Assembly (NCBI RefSeq): GCF_000426445.1
Contig: NZ_AUFJ01000015.1
Span: 124,001 to 188,000, forward strand
Reading direction: 5' to 3'
DNA: 64,000 nt
Origin: Brevibacterium album DSM 18261
GTDB lineage: Bacteria > Actinomycetota > Actinomycetes > Actinomycetales > Brevibacteriaceae
The position numbers were made by a program, and so were the translations under genes. This document shows, piece by piece, positions 16,563 through 25,578 of this stretch; within the stretch, counting starts at the first letter, position 1; each line of letters starts with the position of its first letter. Below the pieces are notes generated by a model. The model made no database searches. It saw only the letters and a program-made list of their open reading frames with translations, and was not told the origin of the DNA.

Positions 16563-19500
16563 ATGGCACAGAGCGCGCGCGACCCTGAGTGGAAGCGCCT
16601 CCTGGCTCCCGTCGCGCGGGCGCGCACGACGCAGGCGCAGCAGCCTTCGGCGGGCTCGGAGCCGGCCCCGCTCGGGATCGCGTTCGAGCTCTGCGCGGAG
16701 GACTCGCGCGGCTGGTTCTACGAATCCGCACCCGTGCCCCTGGAGCGGACGCAGCTGGTCGAGGGCGCGGACTGGTTCGTGGGGATGAGACCCGTCGAGG
16801 CCGGTGCGCGGCCGGGCACCTGGAGGCGGGGAGGGCTCACCTGGCGCTCCTTCGCGCACCCGGGAACGGGACCGCAGCGGCACGTCCGGGCACTCCTCGA
16901 CCAGCTGCACCGCCTGTCCCGCGATGAGCGGAACCTCAGCCCCGGCGAGGCCGGGATGCTCCGCCTGGACCGCTATCCCTCGCCCCTGCTGTGGCCCCTG
17001 CTCGAACGGCTGCAGGCCGCGGGCGTCGCGCTGACCGGCACCGGACTGCTCACCTCGGTGCGGGTGGGCGGCACGGCGGAGAAGCGGATCGACCTGCACG
17101 GGGACGCGCACGGCCGCCTCCACCTCGAGCCCCGGCTGCGGATCGACGAGGAGGAGATGGCCGCCTCGGGCACTGTGGGCGACCACGGCTTCGCGGGGCT
17201 GGAGGGCGATCTCCCGAGGTCCGGCGGAGCCCTCGGCCTCGTGCTCGCACCCGCGGTGAGGGCGGCCGCGCCCGGTGCGAGGGCGCTGCTGGCCCGGCGC
17301 GCGCCATTGGTCGTGGCGGCCGGTGAGCGGGCGGAGTTCGAGCGCGAGTTCTTCCCCGTCCTGCGGTCCGCCGTGACCGTCACCAGCGAGGACGGTTCGG
17401 TGGACCTGCCCGAGGAGGCCCCGCCCCTGCTCTCCCTCCTCGCCGTCTACGGGGAGGAGGACGAGGTCGCCCTGCACTGGTCGTGGCTGTACCGCGGGCC
17501 GGAGCGGGAGTACGCGGTGACGGCCGGGCCGGACCCCAGCCGGGACCCCGTCGCCGAGGCCGCGGTCGCCGCACGTGTCTCCGACCTCTGGCCCGGGGCC
17601 GGGGAGATCGATCGCCAGGACCTCGGCGGGACGGACACGGCGGTCTTCACGGTGCGCGTGCTGCCGGAGCTCGAGCGGCTGGACTGCCTCCGCGTGCGCA
17701 CGAGCGGCAGGCGGCAGGACTACCGGGAGCTCACGGAGCCGCCCCGGGTCGCGGTGACGAGCGAGGAGACGGGGACCCGGGACTGGTTCGACCTGGCCTT
17801 CCAGGTGACCGTCGCGGGGAGGACCGTCCCCTTCGCCTCGCTGTTCCGGGCGCTGGCGCAGGGGGCGAAGACCCTGCTCCTGCCGGACAAGTCGTACCTG
17901 AGCCTGGACCATCCTGCGTTCGACGGGCTCAGACGGCTCCTCGACGAGGCCCGGGCGCTGGGGGAGTGGGACCCGGAGGCGCCCCGGATCTCGCGGTACC
18001 AGGTGGACCTGTGGGAGGAGTTCGCCGATGCCGCGGACAGCTCCGAGGCGGCGCTCGCGTGGCGGCGGTCGGTGGGTGCGCTGGGGCGGCTGGACGACGT
18101 GCCGCGACCTGCGCCGCCGGCGGGCCTCCGGGCTGAGCTGCGCGGTTACCAGGAGGAGGGCTATGCCTGGCTGAGCCTGCTCTTCGATCATGGGCTGGGC
18201 GGCATCCTCGCCGATGACATGGGCCTGGGCAAGACCCTGCAGACGCTGGCGATGATCGTGCGCGCCCGGGAGCGAGGCGCATCCGCGAGCGGGGATGAGG
18301 CGCACGGCGGCAGCGGGGGATCCGCGCGCGCGGCGGCTGCCGAAAGCGGCACCGCACCGCCGTTCCTCGTCGTGGCACCGTCCTCCGTGGTGGACGTCTG
18401 GGCGCAGGAGGCGGCGAGGTTCGCCCCTGATCTGGATGTGCGCGCCCTCGGGAGCTCCCGGCCGGCCGCTGCGGGAGGCGGTGCCGCCGCCTCGGGGCGC
18501 ATTCGCGCGCGAGGCGACCGGGGCCGCCTCGCGGATCGGGTGCGGGGTGCGGATGTCGTCGTCACCTCCTTCGCGCTGCTGCGTCTGGGGGCGGCCGAGT
18601 ACGCGGCGGAGGAGTGGTGCGGGCTCGTCATCGACGAGGCGCAGTTCGCGAAGAACCGCCGCACGCAGCTGTACGGGGCGCTCGCGGACATCAGGGCCCC
18701 TTTCAGGCTCGCACTCACGGGCACGCCCGTGGAGAACTCCCTCGACGATCTGTGGGCGCTGCTCTCGCTGACGGCGCCGGGCATCTTCCCCTCGCCCGTC
18801 GCCTTCCGGCAGCAGTACACGCTGCCCGTGGAGAAGGGCGGGGCGCTGCACCGCCTCGAGCGGGTGCGGAAGCGGATCCGGCCGTTCGTGCTGCGCCGCA
18901 CCAAGGAGTCCGTGGCCGCGGAGCTGCCGGCCAGGCAGGAGCAGGTCCGCGAGGTGGAGCTCCTGCCGGAGCACCGGCGGCTCTACGACGCCGTGCTGCA
19001 GCGGGAGAGGAAGAAGGTGCTCGGCATGCTGGAGGACCTGGAGCGGCAGGGGATGGAGCGCACGCGCTTCATCGTGTTCCGCTCGCTCACGCTCCTGCGC
19101 ATGCTCGCTCTGGACCCCTCGATCGTGGACGGGGAGCAGCATGGTGGGGTGCAGTCCTCGAAGCTGCACACGCTGCTCGAGGAACTCGAGCAGGTGTTGG
19201 AGGACAGGCACAGAGTGCTCGTGTTCAGCCAGTTCACCTCCTTCCTGGACCGGGTGGGCGAGGCGCTGACGGAGCGCGGCATCGACCATGTGCGGCTGGA
19301 CGGCTCCACGCGGCGCCGGGGCGAGGTGGTCGCGGGCTTCCGCAACGGCGATGCCGGTGTCTTCCTGCTGAGCCTCAAGGCCGGCGGGTTCGGGCTCACG
19401 CTCACGGAGGCGGACTACGTCTACCTCATGGACCCCTGGTGGAACCCGGCCGCCGAGGCGCAGGCCGTCGACCGTGCGCACCGGATCGGGCAGACGAGTC

Positions 19501-19799
19501 CCGTCGTGGTGTACCGGATGGTGGCGCGCGGGACGATCGAGGAGAAGGTGCTGGAGCTGCAGCGCAGGAAGGCCCGGCTCGCGGAATCGCTGCTGGGCGG
19601 CGGTGCGGAGCCTCGCTCGAGCGAGGGCGCAGAGGACGATGCGGAAGACGGTGCGCCGGCTGCACGGCAGGACGGTGCGGAGGCGGGTGCGCAGGCCTCA
19701 TCGGCGAGTGCGCCCGAGGCCGGCGCGAGTGCGCGCGAGTCCCTCGCGGACTTCTCCCGAGCGCTCTCGGCGGAGGAGATGCGTGCGCTGTTCGCCTAG
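16563..19799 (+). CDS. SNF2-family DEAD/DEAH helicase (RapA/HepA-like)
   Basis: A 1078-residue Swi2/Snf2 ATPase. The first about 500 residues form the bacterial SNF2-associated N-terminal region without clear motifs. Motif I is DDMGLGKTLQTL with K557, motif II is DEAQ at 691-694, motif III is ALTGTPVENSLDDLW, and the C-terminal lobe includes VFSQFTSFLDRVGEAL, LKAGGFGLTLTEADYV, DPWWNPAAEAQA and VDRAHRIGQ. All ATPase motifs are intact. Such enzymes remodel protein-DNA or RNA-polymerase complexes. The C-terminal 100 residues are Ala/Glu-rich. The ATG at 16563 has a strong purine-rich site (GGAGGGG) upstream. Many relatives carry an N-terminal SWIM zinc finger; this one lacks it and a separate SWIM protein follows. 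Confidence 0.9.
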   Translation: MAQSARDPEWKRLLAPVARARTTQAQQPSAGSEPAPLGIAFELCAEDSRGWFYESAPVPLERTQLVEGADWFVGMRPVEAGARPGTWRRGGLTWRSFAHPGTGPQRHVRALLDQLHRLSRDERNLSPGEAGMLRLDRYPSPLLWPLLERLQAAGVALTGTGLLTSVRVGGTAEKRIDLHGDAHGRLHLEPRLRIDEEEMAASGTVGDHGFAGLEGDLPRSGGALGLVLAPAVRAAAPGARALLARRAPLVVAAGERAEFEREFFPVLRSAVTVTSEDGSVDLPEEAPPLLSLLAVYGEEDEVALHWSWLYRGPEREYAVTAGPDPSRDPVAEAAVAARVSDLWPGAGEIDRQDLGGTDTAVFTVRVLPELERLDCLRVRTSGRRQDYRELTEPPRVAVTSEETGTRDWFDLAFQVTVAGRTVPFASLFRALAQGAKTLLLPDKSYLSLDHPAFDGLRRLLDEARALGEWDPEAPRISRYQVDLWEEFADAADSSEAALAWRRSVGALGRLDDVPRPAPPAGLRAELRGYQEEGYAWLSLLFDHGLGGILADDMGLGKTLQTLAMIVRARERGASASGDEAHGGSGGSARAAAAESGTAPPFLVVAPSSVVDVWAQEAARFAPDLDVRALGSSRPAAAGGGAAASGRIRARGDRGRLADRVRGADVVVTSFALLRLGAAEYAAEEWCGLVIDEAQFAKNRRTQLYGALADIRAPFRLALTGTPVENSLDDLWALLSLTAPGIFPSPVAFRQQYTLPVEKGGALHRLERVRKRIRPFVLRRTKESVAAELPARQEQVREVELLPEHRRLYDAVLQRERKKVLGMLEDLERQGMERTRFIVFRSLTLLRMLALDPSIVDGEQHGGVQSSKLHTLLEELEQVLEDRHRVLVFSQFTSFLDRVGEALTERGIDHVRLDGSTRRRGEVVAGFRNGDAGVFLLSLKAGGFGLTLTEADYVYLMDPWWNPAAEAQAVDRAHRIGQTSPVVVYRMVARGTIEEKVLELQRRKARLAESLLGGGAEPRSSEGAEDDAEDGAPAARQDGAEAGAQASSASAPEAGASARESLADFSRALSAEEMRALFA

Positions 19800-19923
19800 A
19801 AGAGGCATCGCGGTCGGCGCTCCGGGATGCATTCGAATCCTGAATGGCAGATCATGCCGGAAGGAGTGCGCTCCGTGCCCTGTGATCGCGAATTGTGTCC
19901 GTGCCTCCTGCAAGACTCGGGGC

Positions 19924-20367
19924 ATGGAAGAGATCGTGGTTCGCTCACCCACCGGCTCACTGCCAGACCTCGTGCTGTTCCCCATGGAGGAGCGCTTCGC
20001 GACTTCCGCGCTCGAACGCGGGGCCGTGCACGCCGTGCGCGGCGATGTCCGCGCCCTCACCTGGGATGCGGGCACGGCGACGCTCACCGGGACGGTGCGG
20101 GAGGAGGGCGGGCGCGAGTTCCGGGCGCTCGTCCAGTTCCTGCCCTCCCCGCGTGAGGACGGCCTCGAGTACGAGCTCAGCGGCAGCATCTGCACCTGTG
20201 AGGACGGTGACCTCTGCGCTCACGCTTCAGGTCTCCTGCACGCCTTCGACATCGTGGACCGGGGTCTGGGCGCAGGCCTCGGAGATGCGCGGAGAGGACA
20301 GGTGAGCCTGCCGGCCGCACCGGCGGGCCCCGGGGAGGCCGACCTCCGCTTCTTCTACTGTGGGTAG
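19924..20367 (+). CDS. Small SWIM zinc-finger protein
   Basis: A 147-residue protein with one SWIM motif: C90-x-C92-x5-C98-x-H100 within CTCEDGDLCAHASGLLH. Upstream, about 85 residues (VRGDVRALTWDAGTATLTGTVREEG) resemble the beta-rich part that precedes SWIM motifs in bacterial SNF2 helicases. SWIM domains bind Zn and take part in DNA or protein binding. It lies 124 bp after the SNF2 gene on the same strand, so it probably acts with that helicase as a detached subunit. ATG 19924 is used; the frame is open further upstream with weak start codons, so the N terminus is uncertain. Confidence 0.7.
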   Translation: MEEIVVRSPTGSLPDLVLFPMEERFATSALERGAVHAVRGDVRALTWDAGTATLTGTVREEGGREFRALVQFLPSPREDGLEYELSGSICTCEDGDLCAHASGLLHAFDIVDRGLGAGLGDARRGQVSLPAAPAGPGEADLRFFYCG

Positions 20368-20458
20368 AAGGGGAGGGGTAGAATCAGGGGTGACGAGGAT
20401 GGACTCGGACGGGGCGCCATCGTCGTCTCAACTGGGAGTCCCCGTGAGAGGACGGATC

Positions 20459-21448
20459 ATGAACACCGACGTTCACACAGACGCGCACACGATCCCCTAC
20501 GATCCGGCCGCCCGCGAGCTGGGGGTCGTCGTCGGCTACGACGGTTCCGAGAACGCCACCCGTGCGCTCCACTACGCGGCGCGTGCGGCGCAGCGCCACG
20601 GCACGGTCCTCAACGTCGTCACGGTGTATCGCGTGCCGCCCGCCATCTACTCGACCTACGCGGCCGTGCCCACCGCTCCGGAGGACAAGGCCAAGAAGGA
20701 CGAGGCGGAGCAGCTCCTCACCGTGGCTGCGGAGTTCCTCAAGGACTATCCGGGCGAGGTGCAGTTCCGGGCGGTCGAGGGCGATTCCGTGGGTGCGCTG
20801 GCCGAGCTCACGAAGGAGGCGCAGCTGGCGGTGCTCGGCGCACGCGGCCGCGGCGGCTTCGTGGGCCGGATCCTGGGATCGGTGGCGTCCGCCCTGCCGG
20901 CGCACACGTTCTGCCCCACGGTCGTGGTGCCCACGGACTACTGGCACCACGAGCCGCTGCAGCACGCGGATTTCTCACCCGTGCGTCTGCAGGCCCCCGT
21001 CACCGTCGGCATGGACGATTCCCAGCTCAGCCGGGTGGCCGCCCTCCATGCGGCTCAGGCCGCCTCGCAGCGCGGGGTGACGCTCCGCCTCCTCATGGCC
21101 CTGCCGCCCCTGGGCACCAACATGGCCTGGTATCCGGAGCTCTCCGCGGACGTCGCGAAGGTCACGAAGCAGCGGAGCGAGATGCTGCAGAATACCCTCG
21201 AGGAGGACATCACCTGGCTGAAGCAGCACTTCCCCGATGTGGAGATGAGCGCGGCGGTCGAGGTGGGCGAGCCCTCGGTCATCCTCAATCAGGCCACGGG
21301 CGACTCCCAGCTCACCGTCGTGGGCACGCGCGGCAGGGGGGCGTTCATGAGCGCTCTGCTGGGCTCCACCTCCCGGGGCGTCCTGTACAAGGCGGCAGGC
21401 CCTGTCATGGTCGTCCCGAACCTCCAGGACGCGCGGCTCCCCGGCTGA
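20459..21448 (+). CDS. Universal stress protein with two Usp domains
   Basis: A 329-residue tandem-Usp protein. Domain 1 (about residues 18-160) starts GVVVGYDGSENATRAL and holds the ATP-binding loop GARGRGGFVGRILGSVA. Domain 2 (about 175-325) starts VTVGMDDSQLSRVAALHA and holds GTRGRGAFMSALLGSTS followed by GPVMVVP. Both G-2x-G-9x-G(S/T) motifs are intact, so nucleotide binding is expected. The ATG at 20459 has GAGAGGA 7 bases upstream. It has no operon partner and converges on the second AGCS symporter gene. Such proteins in actinobacteria are commonly induced by starvation or hypoxia; no such regulatory site was identified here. Confidence 0.88.
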   Translation: MNTDVHTDAHTIPYDPAARELGVVVGYDGSENATRALHYAARAAQRHGTVLNVVTVYRVPPAIYSTYAAVPTAPEDKAKKDEAEQLLTVAAEFLKDYPGEVQFRAVEGDSVGALAELTKEAQLAVLGARGRGGFVGRILGSVASALPAHTFCPTVVVPTDYWHHEPLQHADFSPVRLQAPVTVGMDDSQLSRVAALHAAQAASQRGVTLRLLMALPPLGTNMAWYPELSADVAKVTKQRSEMLQNTLEEDITWLKQHFPDVEMSAAVEVGEPSVILNQATGDSQLTVVGTRGRGAFMSALLGSTSRGVLYKAAGPVMVVPNLQDARLPG

Positions 21449-21463
21449 GGGTGCGCGTGCGTC

Positions 21464-21504
21464 CGAGGCATCCGGTCGAGCCGTCCGCTCGGCGGGATGC
21501 CTCG
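21464..21504. terminator. Terminator hairpin after the double Usp gene
   Basis: Perfect 10-bp arms CGAGGCATCC (21464-21473) and GGATGCCTCG (21495-21504), 15 bp after the stop. A second GC-rich hairpin lies at about 21520-21580 (core CCCCGCG and CGCGGGG), so the converging symporter gene is served too. The rest of 21505-21713 contains no coding-like frame. Confidence 0.6.
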
Positions 21505-21713
21505 GCTCGCGCGCGCTCGGCCGGCCGGGCCTCGCGCCGCGGACCCCGCGTGTGTGCGCGGGGAGGAGCGAGGCCGGGCGGACGCGGCCGGCGAGGCTGG
21601 ACGGAGGCGCCGAACCCGCCTGCGCCGTGCGTCAGCGGACCTAATCGGCGCCCGTGACGTCGAGGGTGGCACCGGTGAGGGATGCCCTCGGGTGCTCGCG
21701 CTGATGTGCGGGT

Positions 21714-23276
21714 TCAGGAACCATCGGTCGTCCTCCTCGCGGTGTTGCGTGCGGCATGCATCTCCTCCACCGTCTCGAACTCGCCTGCGCGGAGGCTGTG
21801 CCAGTAGCCGCGGAACTCGCGCCTGATGACGCGGGCGAGCAGATAGAGGCCGATCCCGTTGCAGACGGCGGGCAGGAAGAACACGGAATCCGTGAACACG
21901 ATGACGGGGCCCAGCGAGACCGCCCCGCCGATCACGGTGAAGGACAGGAACACGACCTTGTAGACGTTCTCCGCGATGCGGTTGTCGCCGAACAGGTAGC
22001 CGAAGGCCTTCATCCCGTAGTAGGAGTTGCTCAGCACCGTGGAGACGGCGAAGAGCACCACGGCGATCGCGAGCAGATAGGGGAACCACTCGGCCACCGT
22101 CGCGAAGGAGCGGGAGGTCAGCGTCACGCCGTCCACCGCGTCCGGGTCCGCGTCGCGGAACACCCCTGTCGTCACGATGACGAGTGCAGTCATGGTGCAG
22201 ACGATGATGGTGTCCACGAAGGGCTCGAGCGCGGCGACGAACCCCTCGGTCGCGGGTCTGCGGGTCTTCACGGCCGAATGGGCGATGGGTGCGTCGCCCA
22301 CGCCTGCGGAGTTCGAGAACGCTGCCCGCTGGAAGCCCACGATGAGGGCGCCGACCGCGCCTCCGGCCACACCCTGCGGGTTGAATGCGCTCGTGACGAT
22401 CTCCGCGAGGGCCGCGGGGATCGCGGTGAGGTTGACAGCGAGGATGATGAGCGCGCTCGCGACGTAGAGGACGGCCATGAACGGCACGAGTACCTCCGTC
22501 ACCTTCGCGATCCCCTTGACGCCGCCGAGGATCGCCGCCCCCGTCGCGAGTGCGAGTGCGAGGCCGAGCACCCACCGGTTGTCGTCGAGCCACGCGCCGA
22601 CGGAGCCGCCCCCGGCCACCTCGACGATCTGCGCGACCGCCTGGTTCGACTGGAAGGCGTTGGTGCCGATCGCCGCGATCATCATGAAGAACGCCCACAG
22701 CGCGGCCAGGACCAGACCGGTCTTCTTCAGCCCGATGTCGGCGAGTCCGCGGCGCAGGTAGTACATGGGGCCGCCCGAGACGGTCCCGTCCTCGCGGACG
22801 TGCCGGTACTTCACCGCCAGCATGCACTCGGCCATCTTCGTCGACATCGCGAAGAAGCCCGCGACGATCATCCAGAATGCCGCGCCCGGACCGCCCAGCG
22901 AGATCGCGACCGCGACGCCGGCGATGTTGCCCAGCCCCACGGTCGAGGCCAGGGCGGTCGCGAGCGCCTGGAAATGCGAGATCTCACCGGCAGCATCCTT
23001 GTCCGTGTACCGGCCGCGGACCAGCTGGATCGCATGGGCCATGCCCCTGACGCTGAGGAGCTTGAGCCAGACGGTGAAGAAGAGGCCCAGCAGCACGAGC
23101 CACAGGACGATGAGCGGGAACTGCGTGCCGAAGAGGGGCACGGAGTAGAAGACCACCGATTCCAGCCCGCGGGCGACGGGGCCGAAGCTGTTCTCGAGGA
23201 ACGAGTCGAGGCTCCCCTCCGCTCCGACGGCGAGGACGGCCCCGGTTGCGGGGATCGTATGCGTGAAGGCGCTCAT
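21714..23276 (-). CDS. Sodium:amino-acid symporter, AGCS family (second), likely tied to hydroxyproline/proline use
   Basis: A 520-residue AGCS transporter with about eleven helices. The signature reads ASTVGLGNIAGVAVAISLGG and another conserved stretch is VSGGPMYYLRRGLADIG. It is only distantly similar to the first symporter in this window. It overlaps the upstream universal stress gene by 4 bp. The shared promoter region carries two copies of the operator also found before the hydroxyproline operon, which suggests that the imported amino acid is hydroxyproline, proline or an amino acid co-released from collagen (inference). The C terminus is a hydrophilic tail (EFETVEEMHAARNTARR). Confidence 0.87.
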   Translation of the reverse strand: MSAFTHTIPATGAVLAVGAEGSLDSFLENSFGPVARGLESVVFYSVPLFGTQFPLIVLWLVLLGLFFTVWLKLLSVRGMAHAIQLVRGRYTDKDAAGEISHFQALATALASTVGLGNIAGVAVAISLGGPGAAFWMIVAGFFAMSTKMAECMLAVKYRHVREDGTVSGGPMYYLRRGLADIGLKKTGLVLAALWAFFMMIAAIGTNAFQSNQAVAQIVEVAGGGSVGAWLDDNRWVLGLALALATGAAILGGVKGIAKVTEVLVPFMAVLYVASALIILAVNLTAIPAALAEIVTSAFNPQGVAGGAVGALIVGFQRAAFSNSAGVGDAPIAHSAVKTRRPATEGFVAALEPFVDTIIVCTMTALVIVTTGVFRDADPDAVDGVTLTSRSFATVAEWFPYLLAIAVVLFAVSTVLSNSYYGMKAFGYLFGDNRIAENVYKVVFLSFTVIGGAVSLGPVIVFTDSVFFLPAVCNGIGLYLLARVIRREFRGYWHSLRAGEFETVEEMHAARNTARRTTDGS

Positions 23277-23749
23277 GGCACGACCACCACCGCGACGGGA
23301 GCGTGCTGGGCGAGCCGGCTCGCGGTGCTGCCGAAGATCGCGGTGCGCAGGTTCGCCTCACCCGTGCGGCCCACGAAGATGAGATCGCTGCCCTCCTTCG
23401 CTGCCATGTCCGCGAGCACCTCGGAGGGCCGCCCATGCTCGACCGAGGTCGTCACCTCGACGCCCTCGAGCAGGCCCTCCTCCTCGGCCCAGGCGAGCAG
23501 CGGATCGAGCACCTCGGCCTGGGCGCGGGCGATCTCCTCCCGGCGCCTCACCGGCCGCTCGAAGGTCTCCTCGAGGGACTGGATGTGGTAGCGCGACCAG
23601 TTGATGACGTGGGCGATCCGGAGGCGCGCGCGGAGGGCGTGGGCCCGTTCGAGGGCGAACCGCGCCGCGCGCCGCGCGCTCTCGCTGTGGTCGACGCCCA
23701 CCAGGAGCGATTCCATCACCGGCCGCCGGGCCCCGTCCGCGCCGCTCAT
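23273..23749 (-). CDS. Universal stress protein, single domain
   Basis: A 158-residue Usp domain. It begins ESLLVGVDHSESARRAARFA and has the nucleotide loop VGRTGEANLRTAIFGSTASR followed by HAPVAVVVVP; the canonical G-x-x-G spacing is altered (GRTGEAN), so ATP binding is not certain. ATG 23749 is chosen for GGGAGG 7 bases upstream. The stop overlaps the symporter start, so Usp and transporter are co-translated; UspA domains adjacent to carriers often tune transport. Promoter and operators lie at 23928-24001. Confidence 0.85.
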   Translation of the reverse strand: MSGADGARRPVMESLLVGVDHSESARRAARFALERAHALRARLRIAHVINWSRYHIQSLEETFERPVRRREEIARAQAEVLDPLLAWAEEEGLLEGVEVTTSVEHGRPSEVLADMAAKEGSDLIFVGRTGEANLRTAIFGSTASRLAQHAPVAVVVVP

Positions 23750-23927
23750 CGCAGCACCTCCCGCCGCGGAGAGCCTGTCGCCCGTCTGCGGGGCCTGTGA
23801 TGCTGTGGATTCATGGTCTGTGTCCTCTCACGTCTTCGTGATCAGGTCATGAGCGAAGGGCTTGGTGGGCAGCGCTTCCGGGCGCCATCCGATCCCGCGC
23901 AGTGGCGAAGATCACGTGAACCATGAT

Positions 23928-23951
23928 CTGTCATACAATCCACCGTGTCAA
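23928..23951 (-). promoter_or_regulatory. Promoter with GntR/FadR-type operator A (usp-symporter operon)
   Basis: On the minus strand TTGACA (23951-23946) is followed by TTGTATGACAG (23938-23928), one base short of the TNGTNNNACNA palindrome. The operator sits between the -35 and the expected -10, as a repressor site would. The same order, TGACAC-TGGATTGT, occurs before the hydroxyproline oxidase gene at 29259. The stretch 23750-23927 is the leader; no gene was seen in it. Confidence 0.55.
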
Positions 23952-23986
23952 CGGCGAGAACTCGCGGATATGCGTGAGCGTGAAAA

Positions 23987-24001
23987 GTATGATTGTCATA
24001 C
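23987..24001 (-). promoter_or_regulatory. Operator B upstream of the usp-symporter operon
   Basis: A perfect palindrome GTATGA-TTG-TCATAC. Within it TTGTCATACG matches the same 11-mer found at three other sites, with a mismatch at the edge. It is about 35 bp upstream of the -35 of operator A, suggesting cooperative binding. Confidence 0.45.
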
Positions 24002-24007
24002 GCACAA

Positions 24008-24038
24008 GAGCGCCCCGATCATGATGATCGGGGCGCTC
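24008..24038 (-). terminator. Terminator of the hydroxyproline operon
   Basis: Perfect 13-bp arms (GAGCGCCCCGATC and GATCGGGGCGCTC) with a five-base loop ATGAT, 50 bp past the aldehyde dehydrogenase stop on the minus strand and just before operator B. It insulates the operon from the usp-symporter promoter. Confidence 0.8.
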
Positions 24039-24087
24039 GACGGCGCTGAGGACCTCAGGGGAGACACTGGCCCCGAGGCGCGGAGCC

Positions 24088-25578
24088 TCAGCTCTCCGCT
24101 GTGAAGATGAGGTCGTGCCACTCCTTGTGATCGGCGCCCGTGATGTCCGAGATCACGTGCTTCACCTGGGTGTACTCGTCGAGCGAGTACTGCGACATGT
24201 CCTTGCCGAAGCCCGAGGCCTTGTACCCGCCGTGCGGCATCTCCGAGATGATGGGGATGTGGTCGTTGATCCACACGCAGCCGGCCTGGATCTCTCGGGA
24301 GGCCCGCTGCGCCCGGAACACGGACCCGGTCCACGCCGAGGCTGCGAGTCCGAAGGGCGTGTCATTGGCCAGCCGGATCGCCTCGTCGTCGGTTTCGAAG
24401 GGCAGCGCCACGAGCACGGGCCCGAACACCTCGTCCTGCACGATCTCCGAGTCCTGTGCGGCACCGATGACCAGAGTGGGCTCGTAGAAGGCGGTGCCCT
24501 CAGGGGCCTCGGCGGGGACCCTGCCGCCGCACAGCACCTGCGCACCGGTCTCCCTCGCGCGGTCCACCATGCCCGCGACGCGGTCCCGCTGCGCGAGGGA
24601 GATGAGCGCGCCCAGCTCCGTCGCCTCGTCTGCGGCCGCGCCGATGGTCACCTGTCCCATGAGCTCCGCGATCCGCGCGGTGAGCACCTCGAAGATGTCC
24701 GCATGCGCGTAGACGCGGGTCGCGGCCGTGCAGTCCTGGCCGGTGTTGATGAGTGCACCCGCGACGGCGCCGCGGGCGGCGGCCTCGACGTCCGCGTCCG
24801 CGAACACCACGAAGGGCGCCTTCCCGCCCAGCTCCAGATGGACCTTCTTCACCTGGCCGGCGGCCTTCGCCCCGATCTGGCGGCCCACCGCGGTGGAACC
24901 GGTGAAGGAGACCATGTCCACGTCAGGGTGGCTGATGAGCGGATCGCCCACCGCGAGCCCCGAGCCGGTGACGACGTTGATCACGCCCGCGGGGATGCCC
25001 GCCTCCTCGGCCGTCTCCGCGAAGATGAGCGAGGTCAGCGGCGTGAGTTCGGAGGGCTTGAGCACGATCGTGTTCCCGGCCGCCACCGCCGGCAGCACCT
25101 TCCAGGCGGCCATCTGCAGCGGGTAGTTCCACGGTGCGATCGAGCCGACCACACCGATGGGCTCGCGCCGGATCGAGGAGGTGTGGTCGCCGGAGTACTC
25201 CGCGCTGGCCTTCCCCTCCAGGTTCCGCGCGGCTCCCGCGAAGAACGCCACGTTGTCCACGACGCCGGGGATGTCGAAGCCGCGCGCCAGGCGGATGGGT
25301 TTGCCGCCCTGCCGGGATTCGAGGGCGGAGAGCTCCTCGGCGCGCGAGCCGAGGATGCGAGCCCAGGCGTGCATGGCCTCGGAGCGCTCGCCCGGGGTCC
25401 TGCGGGACCAGTCGCCGAAGGCGGTCCGCGCCGCAGCCACCGCCTCGTCCACATCCGCCGCCGAGGCGCCGGTCCCGCGCGCGACCTCCTCGCCGGTCGA
25501 GGGGTCGAGGATGACGTGGACCTCCTCGCCGCGCCCCTCGCGGCGCTCGCCGCCGATGTGCTGCAGTGCGACTGTCAT
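24088..25578 (-). CDS. NAD(P)-dependent aldehyde dehydrogenase, probable 2-oxoglutarate semialdehyde dehydrogenase
   Basis: A 496-residue ALDH with Rossmann motif FTGSTAVGRQIG, catalytic E249 (HLELGGKAP) and nucleophile C283 (NTGQDCTAATR). By family it resembles aminobutyraldehyde dehydrogenases (MPHGGYKASGFGKDMS near the C terminus). By position it is the last step of hydroxyproline breakdown, oxidising 2-oxoglutarate semialdehyde to 2-oxoglutarate for the TCA cycle (inference from operon). ATG 25578 has AAGGAG 7 bases upstream and overlaps the TGA of the racemase-family gene. A long upstream frame to 26031 is a shadow. An alternative role on gamma-aminobutyraldehyde cannot be excluded. Confidence 0.85.
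   Translation of the reverse strand: MTVALQHIGGERREGRGEEVHVILDPSTGEEVARGTGASAADVDEAVAAARTAFGDWSRRTPGERSEAMHAWARILGSRAEELSALESRQGGKPIRLARGFDIPGVVDNVAFFAGAARNLEGKASAEYSGDHTSSIRREPIGVVGSIAPWNYPLQMAAWKVLPAVAAGNTIVLKPSELTPLTSLIFAETAEEAGIPAGVINVVTGSGLAVGDPLISHPDVDMVSFTGSTAVGRQIGAKAAGQVKKVHLELGGKAPFVVFADADVEAAARGAVAGALINTGQDCTAATRVYAHADIFEVLTARIAELMGQVTIGAAADEATELGALISLAQRDRVAGMVDRARETGAQVLCGGRVPAEAPEGTAFYEPTLVIGAAQDSEIVQDEVFGPVLVALPFETDDEAIRLANDTPFGLAASAWTGSVFRAQRASREIQAGCVWINDHIPIISEMPHGGYKASGFGKDMSQYSLDEYTQVKHVISDITGADHKEWHDLIFTAES

Noticed and set aside
7040..20367. Defence island combining jetABC, the SNF2 helicase and the SWIM protein
   Set aside because: Ordinary metabolic genes (symporter, GNAT, pirin) lie between, no integrase or other defence gene is visible, and HepA-type SNF2 genes are common housekeeping genes.
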